Shown one piece after another: positions 56,874-64,000 of a DNA stretch of 64,000 nucleotides (the stretch's first letter is position 1; the number at the start of each line of letters is the position of its first letter). The notes beneath the pieces were generated by a model, which did no database searches, was not told the origin of the DNA, and worked only from the letters and a program-made list of their open reading frames with translations. Both the position numbers and the translations under genes were made by a program. Origin of the DNA: Pelagibacteraceae bacterium AG-337-G06 (GTDB lineage Bacteria; Pseudomonadota; Alphaproteobacteria; Pelagibacterales; AG-422-B15); NCBI GenBank assembly GCA_003282175.1, contig QBZX01000005.1:1-64000 (forward strand), read 5' to 3'.

Positions 56874-57287
56874 AATGCCATAATTGCTTCGACCTTTTTT
56901 TCTTAGTCCATATGGACCAGCAATATAAATGGTGACCGGTTTGATCCCAGGCTCTAAGTCAACTCTGTGCAGATTATCAGCACTTCTAAATCCAATATAG
57001 AATTTTCCTCTCCAGGTTTTATTTTTATTTATATCTGTTTCCCAGTATCCTCCGCTAACAATAATTGTTATATATGGAAAAGGATGATTATGAAGACCCA
57101 CACCATGATCATCATCTAGAATATGATGTATTAATATATTGAAAGGAAACCAACGGGGCCTCTTTCTGAATAAGAGGTAATATCTTGCTGTCCAAGGTTT
57201 TGCTAAGCAATATTCAGGATGCGATGGACCTCTATCCATAACAACCTTTTTCCTACCTAATTTTTCTAGTATCTTAAGTAAAAGCAT
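56865..57287 (-). CDS. Cupin-fold protein
   Basis: About 140 residues from ATG 57287. The cupin metal-binding motif is visible as LHNHPFPYITIIVSGGYWE, with a second conserved part NLHRVDLEPGIKPVTIYIAGP. HHILDDDHGVG immediately precedes the first motif. The enzyme class is not recognisable. A longer reading would start at 57326 inside the tRNA-Arg gene, so I rejected it. ATG 57239 (MDRGPSHPEY) is another possible start. The 3' end overlaps the GIY-YIG gene by 9 bases. Confidence 0.65.
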   Translation of the reverse strand: MLLLKILEKLGRKKVVMDRGPSHPEYCLAKPWTARYYLLFRKRPRWFPFNILIHHILDDDHGVGLHNHPFPYITIIVSGGYWETDINKNKTWRGKFYIGFRSADNLHRVDLEPGIKPVTIYIAGPYGLRKKGRSNYGISN

Positions 57288-57311
57288 GTTACTTGAAATA
57301 ATAATATAGAT

Positions 57312-57388
57312 GCGTCCATAGCTCAACTGGATAGAGCATCAGACTTCGGATCTGAGGGTTGAGGGTTCGAATCCTTCTGGGCGCACCA
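57312..57388 (+). tRNA. tRNA-Arg (anticodon TCG)
   Basis: 77 bases including CCA. Acceptor GCGTCCA/TGGGCGC with one G-T pair, D arm GCTC/GAGC, anticodon stem TCAGA/TCTGA around CTTCGGA giving anticodon TCG, T arm GAGGG-TTCGAAT-CCTTC with one G-T pair. TCG reads CGA and likely other CGN arginine codons. Confidence 0.96.
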
Positions 57389-57395
57389 AGAAAAT

Positions 57396-57995
57396 ATGAA
57401 GATATACAAACCATTTGGACCAACAATCGGAAAAACAAAACTGACTTTAAGTGCAGTTGCTCGCCTAAACAAATTTTCTGATCAGGTGTCTAATAATAAA
57501 AGACTTTCAAAAAGATACGATTACGACCACAGATTAGTAGGAAGCATGAAACAGCAGTTTAGGATACCCTCAAAAATCTTAAAAATTGGAATTGAAAAAC
57601 AGATTATTAAGTCTGTAAAAGATTATTATGATAAAACACTTAATATTAAAGTTAAAAAAATAAGAATAGAAAAAGCTTGGATCGTCAGCCAGTTTGCTGG
57701 AGATTTTAATCCACCACATTTACATAGAGGTAATATTAGTGGAGTAGGTTATTTAAAGATACCGAGTTCAATTAAGCGTAATAAAGAAAAAGATTTAGCA
57801 GGATTAATTTCTTTCTTTGATGGTCGAGTGTCTCTTCCAAGAAATAGCCCACCGCTTGTGAAACATAGAGAGACTTTTAAGCCCAGAGTAGGAGACTTAT
57901 ACATATTTCCATCATTTCTAATGCATGACGTTCACCCTTTTAGAGGAGATGGAGAAAGAAGGTGCTTTTCCTTTAATGCATTTGTTGATGCATAA
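57396..57995 (+). CDS. Putative 2OG-Fe(II) oxygenase
   Basis: 199 residues of the TIGR02466/PF13759-type 2-oxoglutarate oxygenases often seen in marine bacteria and cyanophages. The first iron-binding His is in NPPHLHRGNISGVGYL (about 108-123), the distal His in LMHDVHPFRGDGERRCFSFNA (about 177-197), where Arg should bind 2-oxoglutarate. W-x-x-Q near 93-98 (AWIVSQFAG) is conserved. Substrate unknown; other members are thought to modify proteins or sugars. It begins 8 bases after the tRNA-Arg gene, which may be co-transcribed. Confidence 0.8.
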   Translation: MKIYKPFGPTIGKTKLTLSAVARLNKFSDQVSNNKRLSKRYDYDHRLVGSMKQQFRIPSKILKIGIEKQIIKSVKDYYDKTLNIKVKKIRIEKAWIVSQFAGDFNPPHLHRGNISGVGYLKIPSSIKRNKEKDLAGLISFFDGRVSLPRNSPPLVKHRETFKPRVGDLYIFPSFLMHDVHPFRGDGERRCFSFNAFVDA

Positions 57996-57998
57996 GTT

Positions 57999-58637
57999 TT
58001 AATCAAGCAACAAATTTTTTTTTAAATTACTTTCAATTGATTTTTTTGAAATAGAACCTTTTCTTAAGAGGTTTATTTTGTTTTTATTCACTTCAACCAG
58101 AGTTGATTCTGCAAAGCTCATTCTGTAGTGACTGCTTATCGCGTGCGTAACATCATCATTATGAAGTAGACTTAGATGATTGATATTATTACTATTTTTT
58201 TCTTGATGAATATTTGCACTGGTAGTTGCGAGTGGCTTATTAACGACTTTAAGTAAGTTCATAACATCTTTATTTTTTGGAATGCGAATGCCTATTTTTG
58301 AAAGTCTTTTATCACCGTTATAGATATTTCTATTTTTTTTTCTAAGTATAAGCGTAAGGGGTCCAGGCCAGTAATGTGTTGCTAAGAACTCCTCAATATC
58401 ATTGAAATATGCATATTTTTTTGCTTCTTTTATGGACTTTACAAATAAAATAAGTGGATAGGTTCTTGGTCTTTTTTTAATTTTGAAAATATTTTCAACC
58501 CCTTTCTCGTTAGTTGCATCTGCTGCAATACCATAAACAGTATCTGTTGGTATAATTATTGTTTTACCATTCAGTAGACTTCTAGCAGCTAATTTAATAG
58601 AGTTTATATTGGCTTTAATTACTTTTTTTGAATTCAT
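57999..58637 (-). CDS. tsaC: L-threonylcarbamoyladenylate synthase
   Basis: 212 residues of the YrdC/Sua5 domain: NGKTIIIPTDTVYGIAADATNEKGV (23-47), FKIKKRPRTYPLILFV, HYWPGPLTLILRKK, and TSANIHQEKN match. It makes threonylcarbamoyl-AMP from threonine, bicarbonate and ATP for the t6A37 tRNA modification. The short form (no Sua5 domain) resembles TsaC. Its start codon is 2 bases from that of the divergent histone-deacetylase-family gene. Confidence 0.93.
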   Translation of the reverse strand: MNSKKVIKANINSIKLAARSLLNGKTIIIPTDTVYGIAADATNEKGVENIFKIKKRPRTYPLILFVKSIKEAKKYAYFNDIEEFLATHYWPGPLTLILRKKNRNIYNGDKRLSKIGIRIPKNKDVMNLLKVVNKPLATTSANIHQEKNSNNINHLSLLHNDDVTHAISSHYRMSFAESTLVEVNKNKINLLRKGSISKKSIESNLKKNLLLD

Positions 58638-58639
58638 CT

Positions 58640-59569
58640 ATGACACAAACTTTTGTATATTTTGACGACTGTTTTAAAGGTCACGTACAATCCTTGGATT
58701 ATCCAGAGTGTTCCGATCGTGTCCAAAATATCATTGAACTAATAAATAAAGAAGAGTTTAAAAATATAATAATTAAACAACCTAATAAAATAGAGCAATC
58801 ACTTATTTTTGCTGCTCATGAAGAGAAATTTGTTAGGGAAACTCTTGCAAGATTTCCATCTGATGATCAAATAGTTTTCTTAGATCAAGAAACTCCAGTT
58901 TCAAAAGGTTCTATGGATGCAACCTTAAGAGCTGCCGGAGCGGGAATAGACGCGGTAGATGCTATAATGAGTAATAATATTCATAATGCCTTTTGTATTG
59001 TCAGGCCACCTGGTCACCATGCATGTTATGATCGATCAATGGGTTTTTGTGTTTTTAACAATGTTGCAATTGCCGCACACTATTTAATTAACAAGTATAA
59101 GTTTAAAAATATAGCCATTATTGATTTTGATGTTCATCATGGAAATGGTACTCAAGATATATTCTATAATAATTCAAAAGTTACCTATTACTCAACGCAC
59201 CAGTATCCCCTATATCCTGGCACAGGTGATGTAAATGAAATAGGAGTAGGTAATATTGTTAATGTTCCACTCACATCAGGAACAAATTCATATAAATATC
59301 AGCAGATATTTGATGAAAGAATTGTAAAAAAATTAGAAGAGCAAAGGCCAGATTTCCTTCTAATTTCTGCTGGGTTTGATGCGCATACAAAAGATCCTCT
59401 TGCCTCGCTGGATCTTGTAGAAAATGATTTTAGGCTAATTACAAGTAAGTTAAGAGAAATTGCAAATAAATATTGCGAAGGAAAAATAATATCGATGCTT
59501 GAAGGTGGTTATGATATAAAAGCACTTGAAAATTCAATGATTACGCATCTAAGTGAGCTGCAAAAATGA
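58640..59569 (+). CDS. Histone deacetylase family protein (AcuC/acetylpolyamine amidohydrolase-like)
   Basis: 309 residues from ATG 58640. Zinc and catalytic motifs: RPPGHHACYDRSMGFCVFNNVAIAA, IDFDVHHGNGTQDIFY, STHQYPLYPGTGD and SAGFDAHTKDPLA. Bacterial members deacetylate acetylpolyamines or other small acetylated amines. A TTG at 58628 would extend it into tsaC and was not used. The stop overlaps xseB by four bases. No strong ribosome site precedes the start. Confidence 0.88.
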   Translation: MTQTFVYFDDCFKGHVQSLDYPECSDRVQNIIELINKEEFKNIIIKQPNKIEQSLIFAAHEEKFVRETLARFPSDDQIVFLDQETPVSKGSMDATLRAAGAGIDAVDAIMSNNIHNAFCIVRPPGHHACYDRSMGFCVFNNVAIAAHYLINKYKFKNIAIIDFDVHHGNGTQDIFYNNSKVTYYSTHQYPLYPGTGDVNEIGVGNIVNVPLTSGTNSYKYQQIFDERIVKKLEEQRPDFLLISAGFDAHTKDPLASLDLVENDFRLITSKLREIANKYCEGKIISMLEGGYDIKALENSMITHLSELQK

Positions 59570-59799
59570 GTAAAATTCCTGCGGAAATAAATAAACTGTC
59601 TTTTGAAAAAGCAATGGAAGAACTATCTGAAATTGTAGAGAATCTTGAAAGTGGAAATATAGATTTAGAAAAGTCTATTGAGTATTATACAAGAGGGTCG
59701 CATCTTAGATCTCATTGTCAGAGGAAATTAGATGAGGCGGTCCTTAAGCTCGACGAAATTAAAGTTTTGTCTGATGGAAAAATCACAAAAAAAAAGTGA
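59566..59799 (+). CDS. xseB: Exodeoxyribonuclease VII small subunit
   Basis: 77 residues: LSFEKAMEELSEIVENLESGNIDLEKSIEYYTRGSHLRSHCQRKLDEAVLKLDEI in two helices, the whole of XseB. Several small subunits bind one XseA to form exonuclease VII, which degrades single-stranded DNA. Typical xseB-ispA order. Stop directly abuts the IspA-like start. Confidence 0.93.
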   Translation: MSKIPAEINKLSFEKAMEELSEIVENLESGNIDLEKSIEYYTRGSHLRSHCQRKLDEAVLKLDEIKVLSDGKITKKK

Positions 59800-60618
59800 A
59801 TGAGGCATCAGGCTATTAAAAGAGATTTAAGAAGTTTTAGTAAAGAATTTAATTCATTTTTAAAAGAAAAATTTATTCTAGATAATAATACCTTAAATCA
59901 ATCAATAAAATATTCGATAAATTCTGGTGGTAAAAGATTTAGACCATATTTGGTTTATGTATTTGGTAAAGAATTTCAATTGCCAAAAAATATAATATTT
60001 AATTTAGGTTCTGCAATTGAAATGCTACATAACTATTCATTAGTGCATGATGATTTGCCATCTATGGACAATGATAAATATAGGAGAGGGAAGAAAACAA
60101 CTCATTATAAGTATAATGAATTTACTGCTGTTCTTGCTGGTTGCGGGCTTTTGACAAAATCTTATTTAACTATAGCGAGTAAGAAATTTAATTTAAGTGA
60201 AGGTAAAAAAATAAAATTAATACAGCTATTGAGTGAATTTTCAGGAGAAAAAGGTTTGTTATTAGGACAATACATTGATTTAAGCTCTTCAAATACAAAA
60301 ATAGAAGAAAGGATTCAGTTAAACCAACTCAAGACAGGAATGTTAATGTCATTTTGTTGTCAGGCAGTAGCAATATGTGCCGGAAAAAGTAAAAAAATTG
60401 AAAAATCTCTTGCTGATATAGGAATGTATATTGGTGAAATTTTTCAAATAAATGATGATTTTGAAGACTTTCCACGTATGTCAGTAAAAACTAAAAAGTT
60501 TCTTGAGAATTACAAATTAAAACTTTCTCAAAAAATCTTTTCAAATTTCAGAAAAATAAATCTTAAAAATAAGAAAACTTATTTACTTATTGAATTTTTA
60601 TTAGACCTTAAAGTTTAG
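59800..60618 (+). CDS. IspA-like farnesyl diphosphate synthase, C-terminal motif region missing
   Basis: 272 residues of the trans-prenyltransferase fold. GGKRFRP (43-49), first Asp-rich motif DDLPSMD (84-90) and second DDFED (219-223) are present. The segment that normally follows, with a G-K-D-x-x-x-G-K-x-T-like block, is absent and replaced by a short Lys-rich stretch. The usual LAGD-x-L reads LAGCGLL (112-118). It may still make farnesyl or geranyl diphosphate, or have drifted. xseB-ispA context is standard; the usual dxs gene does not follow. Its stop overlaps aroC by four bases. Confidence 0.75.
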   Translation: MRHQAIKRDLRSFSKEFNSFLKEKFILDNNTLNQSIKYSINSGGKRFRPYLVYVFGKEFQLPKNIIFNLGSAIEMLHNYSLVHDDLPSMDNDKYRRGKKTTHYKYNEFTAVLAGCGLLTKSYLTIASKKFNLSEGKKIKLIQLLSEFSGEKGLLLGQYIDLSSSNTKIEERIQLNQLKTGMLMSFCCQAVAICAGKSKKIEKSLADIGMYIGEIFQINDDFEDFPRMSVKTKKFLENYKLKLSQKIFSNFRKINLKNKKTYLLIEFLLDLKV

Positions 60619-61697
60619 CCACACTGAGCTTTGTTGCGCATGATATGATCAGCTAAAACACATGCTGTCATTGCTTCAGCAATAGGAACTGCCCTTAAAC
60701 CCACACATGGATCGTGCCTTCCTTTTGTGGATATGGTTGTATTCTTTAATCTATTATTAATCGTCTTTTTTGTTTTTAAGATTGAAGATGTTGGTTTCAC
60801 CGCAATACTTATATTGATATCTTGACCACTTGAAATACCTCCTAAAATGCCGCCAGAATTATTCGATGAAAAGGAAATTTTCTTACCGTTAGCTCGTATT
60901 TCATCTGAATTTTCATCACCAGTGATTTCAACAGACTCATTTCCTAAACCAATCTCAACTCCTTTAATCGCGTTGATGCTCATCATTGCAGATGCTAATT
61001 CAGCATCTAATTTGCCGTATATAGGTTCACCAAGTCCTGAAGGAACATTCTTTACATTTACGAGTATTCTTGCTCCTAAAGAAGTTCCATTTTTACGTGT
61101 AACATCTAGATACTCTTCCCATGTCGATATGATCTTTTTGTCAGGACAAAAGAAACTATTTTTACGAACTTCATTCCATTTAAAATGTCTAGGGTTTATG
61201 CTCATCTTCCCAATTTGCGTTACTGCCCCTTGTATCAATATCTTTTTCTTTGAAAGATGACTGATAACTTTTCTGGCTACCGCTCCTGCTGCAACACGAC
61301 TAGCTGTTTCTCGAGCTGATGAGCGACCGCCTCCGCGGTAGTCTCTCATTCCGTATTTTAGAAAGTAAGTAATGTCTGCATGGCCAGGTCTAAATTTATT
61401 CTTTATTTCAGTATAATCTCTAGATTTTTGATCCTTATTCCAGATTAGGAGTAAAATCGGTGTACCAGTTGTTTTGCCCTCAAAAACCCCAGAGAGAATA
61501 GAAACCTTATCATCTTCCTTTCTCTGAGTTACAAAACGAGAGGTTCCAGGCTTTCTCATATCCAAATATTTTTGAATATCTTTCTTATTAAGCGGAATCA
61601 TTGGAGGGCATCCATCAATTACACAGCCAATAGCTTCACCGTGGGACTCTCCCCAAGTGGTAAAACGAAATAATTTTCCAAATGTATTATGTGACAT
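60615..61697 (-). CDS. aroC: Chorismate synthase
   Basis: 360 residues, full length. N-terminal [57 protein letters not shown] and [18 protein letters not shown] are the standard signatures. With reduced FMN it eliminates phosphate from EPSP to give chorismate, the branch point to aromatic amino acids and folate. It starts 3 bases after the ispB stop, suggesting a two-gene unit. Confidence 0.97.
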   Translation of the reverse strand: MSHNTFGKLFRFTTWGESHGEAIGCVIDGCPPMIPLNKKDIQKYLDMRKPGTSRFVTQRKEDDKVSILSGVFEGKTTGTPILLLIWNKDQKSRDYTEIKNKFRPGHADITYFLKYGMRDYRGGGRSSARETASRVAAGAVARKVISHLSKKKILIQGAVTQIGKMSINPRHFKWNEVRKNSFFCPDKKIISTWEEYLDVTRKNGTSLGARILVNVKNVPSGLGEPIYGKLDAELASAMMSINAIKGVEIGLGNESVEITGDENSDEIRANGKKISFSSNNSGGILGGISSGQDINISIAVKPTSSILKTKKTINNRLKNTTISTKGRHDPCVGLRAVPIAEAMTACVLADHIMRNKAQCG

Positions 61698-61700
61698 GGT

Positions 61701-62681
61701 TTACTTTTCTCTTATCGCCAAATTATCTACCAAATTTGTAAGATACACCTTATATCTATTATCTTCAAATTTATTAATACTCGACTTTGCTTTTTCATTA
61801 TATTTGAGCAGAAAATCAATCGACTTTTGATAAGAGTCAGTTTTTTCCATTAATTTTAGTATAACGGCAAGATCTTTCTTATTTCTTTTTTTCTTAAGGA
61901 ATAGTTTTGCAATAATTACTTTTGATTTCTGATCAGAGTCTTTAAAGCATCGGATCACAGGATATGTAACTTTTCCTTCATAAAAATCCTTCCCAATTGA
62001 TTTACCCATTTTATTTGAATGTCCAAAATAATCTAAAATATCATCTGATAACTGGAACGACATTCCAAAATAATATCCAAAGTCATTAAATATTTTTTGA
62101 ATTTTTTTATTTTGATGTGTAATTACGGTTGGAAGAAAACAAGACACTCTAAACAGCTCTGCAGTTTTAGCATTAATAATTGCTAAGTATTTTTTCTCAC
62201 TCAATTTAATGTTCTGGGTATTGCCAACATCTTGTATTTGACCTCTCGCCAGTACGAGTGAGGTTTGTGATAATATTTCAAGGAGCTTAAGTGATTTATT
62301 TTTGACCATGAGTTTAAATGCTTTACTTAAAAGATAGTCACCCACAAGGACACTAACTTTATTGCCCCAAATTTCGTTAGCACTTTTTTTACCTCTTCGA
62401 ATTTTTCCAGTATCTATAACGTCATCATGCAATAAAGTTGCGTTATGGATGAATTCAATGCATACCGCTAGTGTTACATCAGCACCGCCCCTATATTTAA
62501 GCATTCTGGAAATAATAAGTGTTAGGAGTGGTCGAATTTTCTTTCCGTCCGAATTGAGTAAGTGCCCTGCAGTTGTAGTTATGAGTTTTTCCTCATCCTT
62601 TATATTGTCTTTAATTTCCTTATTAACTCTTTTCAAAGAAGACTTTAAGGTTTTCGAAAGGGCATTAATAGGATGACTCAT
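61701..62681 (-). CDS. ispB: Polyprenyl (octaprenyl-type) diphosphate synthase
   Basis: 326 residues. GKKIRP (50-55), LHDDVIDTGKIRRG with the first Asp-rich motif, and the full second motif DDILDYFG followed by GKSIGKDFYEGKVTYP. It makes the long polyprenyl tail of ubiquinone. It contrasts with the shorter paralogue at 59800, which lacks that second block. Divergent from the S49 peptidase gene across 95 bases that I could not resolve beyond a TATAAT. Confidence 0.93.
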   Translation of the reverse strand: MSHPINALSKTLKSSLKRVNKEIKDNIKDEEKLITTTAGHLLNSDGKKIRPLLTLIISRMLKYRGGADVTLAVCIEFIHNATLLHDDVIDTGKIRRGKKSANEIWGNKVSVLVGDYLLSKAFKLMVKNKSLKLLEILSQTSLVLARGQIQDVGNTQNIKLSEKKYLAIINAKTAELFRVSCFLPTVITHQNKKIQKIFNDFGYYFGMSFQLSDDILDYFGHSNKMGKSIGKDFYEGKVTYPVIRCFKDSDQKSKVIIAKLFLKKKRNKKDLAVILKLMEKTDSYQKSIDFLLKYNEKAKSSINKFEDNRYKVYLTNLVDNLAIREK

Positions 62682-62776
62682 TTAATAAACTAATGTTTTT
62701 GTTTTATATTTTGGTGTAGTTATAATATAGTCTCGTATTATTAAAAGTTATAGATTTCTGGTAAATAATTTCAAAT

Positions 62777-63583
62777 ATGAGTATCTTTTCAACTAAAACT
62801 CGCATTAATATTGTTGGCTTAAGAGGAGTAATTGGTGACCTTGGTAGGTTCCAAAAAGGACTAACCCTTGAGAATTGTTCAAACATACTTGATAAAACTT
62901 TTACTCACAAAAAACCAAACGTTGTTGTAATCAAAATTAATTCTCCTGGAGGTTCTCCAGTTCAATCAGAGTTGATTTATGATAGAATTAAAACTCTTTC
63001 AAACAAAAATAAAGTAAAAGTGATTACCATAGCTGAGGATGTTGCCGCTTCAGGAGGCTACATGCTAATGTGTGCAGGTGATATTCTCTTGGCAAATAAA
63101 AGTTCTATTGTAGGGTCAATAGGAGTGATTAGTGCATCTTTTGGATTTAAAAAACTTATTGATAAAGTTGGCATTAAAAGAAGAGTTTTTACTAAGGGAG
63201 ATCGTAAATCATTTTTAGATCCTTTTGAGGAAGTATCAAAAAAAGATGTATCAAAATTAATAAAGGTTCAAGATAGTATTTTTGAAAATTTCAAAAACTT
63301 GGTCCTAAAAAGTAGAAAAAAGAAGATAAAGCCTGCTCAAGTTTTCAATGGTGAATTCTGGACAGGAGAACAAGGAAAAAATATTGGATTAGTCGACTCT
63401 AATGAAAATCTGAATACCTATCTTGAAAAACACTATGGAAAAAAGATAAAAATAAGACATATTGAAGAAAAAAAATCATTTATAAAAAATCTATTCAGTA
63501 GCAGATCTGGTTCTAATGATCTGATTGATCAGATTATTCAATCAATTAAGGAAAACTCTTTTTGGAGCCGTTATGGTCTCTAA
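62777..63583 (+). CDS. S49 family serine peptidase (SppA/SohB-like)
   Basis: 268 residues. [12 protein letters not shown] (55-65), the nucleophile Ser92 in [17 protein letters not shown] and a basic residue Lys144 in DRKSFLDPF as general base form the signal-peptide-peptidase active site. There is no N-terminal membrane helix, unlike E. coli SppA, so it may be soluble or peripheral. Members degrade cleaved signal peptides. The glycyl-tRNA synthetase start overlaps its last 11 bases. Confidence 0.9.
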   Translation: MSIFSTKTRINIVGLRGVIGDLGRFQKGLTLENCSNILDKTFTHKKPNVVVIKINSPGGSPVQSELIYDRIKTLSNKNKVKVITIAEDVAASGGYMLMCAGDILLANKSSIVGSIGVISASFGFKKLIDKVGIKRRVFTKGDRKSFLDPFEEVSKKDVSKLIKVQDSIFENFKNLVLKSRKKKIKPAQVFNGEFWTGEQGKNIGLVDSNENLNTYLEKHYGKKIKIRHIEEKKSFIKNLFSSRSGSNDLIDQIIQSIKENSFWSRYGL

Positions 63584-64000
63584 AAATATGGAAGACCTTG
63601 TTTCCCTTTGTAAAAGACGAGGCTTTATATTCCAATCAAATGAGATTTACGGAGGACTTCAGGGAGTTTATGATTACGGTCCACTTGGTGTCGAATTAAA
63701 AAATAATCTTAAATTTTCCTGGTGGAAATCAATGATTTATGAAAGGGATGATGTTGAGGGCTTGGATGCATCTATCCTTACAGGAAAGCAAGTTCTTAAA
63801 CATTCTGGACACGAAGATACATTTTCTGATCCACTGGTCGATTGTAAAAGTTGTAATCATAGATTTAGAGCTGACCAACATAATGCTAATAAATGTCCTC
63901 AGTGCGGTTCAACAGACTTAACTGAGCCGAGGCCTTTCAATTTGATGTTTAAAACTGCAGTTGGACCAGTTGATGATGGTAGTAACTACGCATATTTACG
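63573..64000 (+). CDS. glyS: Glycyl-tRNA synthetase, single-chain type (cut by window edge)
   Basis: The first 142 residues are visible. [22 protein letters not shown] then [28 protein letters not shown] is the N terminus of the homodimeric (alpha2) class II glycyl-tRNA synthetase. A zinc-like C-x2-C ... C-x2-C follows at DCKSCNHRF and NKCPQCGS. Most proteobacteria instead have the two-gene alpha2beta2 form. ATG 63573 has GGAG 5 bases upstream and lies inside the S49 gene end; an ATG at 63588 is the alternative. The gene continues beyond 64000. Confidence 0.9.
   Translation, partial: MVSKNMEDLVSLCKRRGFIFQSNEIYGGLQGVYDYGPLGVELKNNLKFSWWKSMIYERDDVEGLDASILTGKQVLKHSGHEDTFSDPLVDCKSCNHRFRADQHNANKCPQCGSTDLTEPRPFNLMFKTAVGPVDDGSNYAYL

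Noticed and set aside
57288-57326. Longer N terminus for the cupin gene starting at 57326
   Set aside because: It would begin inside the tRNA-Arg gene; the ATG at 57287 avoids this.

Overview
The window is a gene-dense, AT-rich stretch of bacterial chromosome. Genes abut or overlap by a few bases, no gap without a gene reaches 300 bases, and I see no insertion sequence, prophage or CRISPR array. Several markers point to an alphaproteobacterium: a DUF1013/TrcR cell-cycle regulator; a tiny aa3-oxidase subunit IV gene in front of a transhydrogenase split into pntAA-pntAB-pntB; a Cys-free L36; a DUF6476-like protein beside rluD; and tolQRAB-pal-cpoB-tilS-ftsH-folP-glmM in one run. Low GC, compact spacing and many osmolyte genes suggest a streamlined planktonic marine lineage (SAR11-, HIMB59- or AEGEAN-169-like). 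That placement is inference.

Layout. 1-2.7 kb: SET-domain protein, Wzz-like chain-length protein and GalE, probably the edge of a surface-polysaccharide cluster. 2.7-9.7 kb: tRNA hydroxylase TrhO, acyltransferase, AlkA-like glycosylase, SCP2 protein, HisN-like phosphatase, DUF1329 protein, tRNA-Val, rpmJ, N-formylglutamate amidohydrolase-like protein and an alpha/beta hydrolase. 9.8-12.7 kb: oxidase subunit IV and transhydrogenase. 12.7-18.8 kb: rpsU (apparently with an ATA start), purEK, trcR, quinone oxidoreductase, hsp20, rpmE, suhB, efp. 18.8-24.1 kb: tkt-gap-pgk-fba operon. 24.2-27.5 kb: zapA, 5-formyl-THF cyclo-ligase, ymdB, yebC, and a small PD-(D/E)xK nuclease where ruvCAB often lies. 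27.5-41.5 kb: Tol-Pal, tilS, ftsH, folP, glmM, purA, rpoH, rluD.

41.5-55.2 kb is the most distinctive region, a trimethylammonium hub. It holds a choline dehydrogenase-like GMC enzyme, a DMT transporter, a ProXWV-type betaine importer, gamma-butyrobetaine dioxygenase, L-carnitine dehydrogenase, a dehydrocarnitine-cleaving BKACE enzyme, an aldehyde dehydrogenase and acetoacetyl-CoA synthetase. It also holds a second gamma-butyrobetaine-hydroxylase-like oxygenase directly followed by an HD-domain protein. That last pair matches the TmpA/TmpB pathway, which turns 2-trimethylaminoethylphosphonate into glycine betaine and phosphate. Choline, carnitine and a phosphonate would all converge on glycine betaine.

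55.2-64 kb: a PA3286-type KASIII, a 38-residue lipoprotein, a GIY-YIG protein, a cupin, tRNA-Arg, a 2OG oxygenase, tsaC, a histone-deacetylase-family hydrolase, xseB, a short IspA-like prenyltransferase, aroC, ispB, an S49 peptidase, and the start of a single-chain glycyl-tRNA synthetase cut by the window edge.
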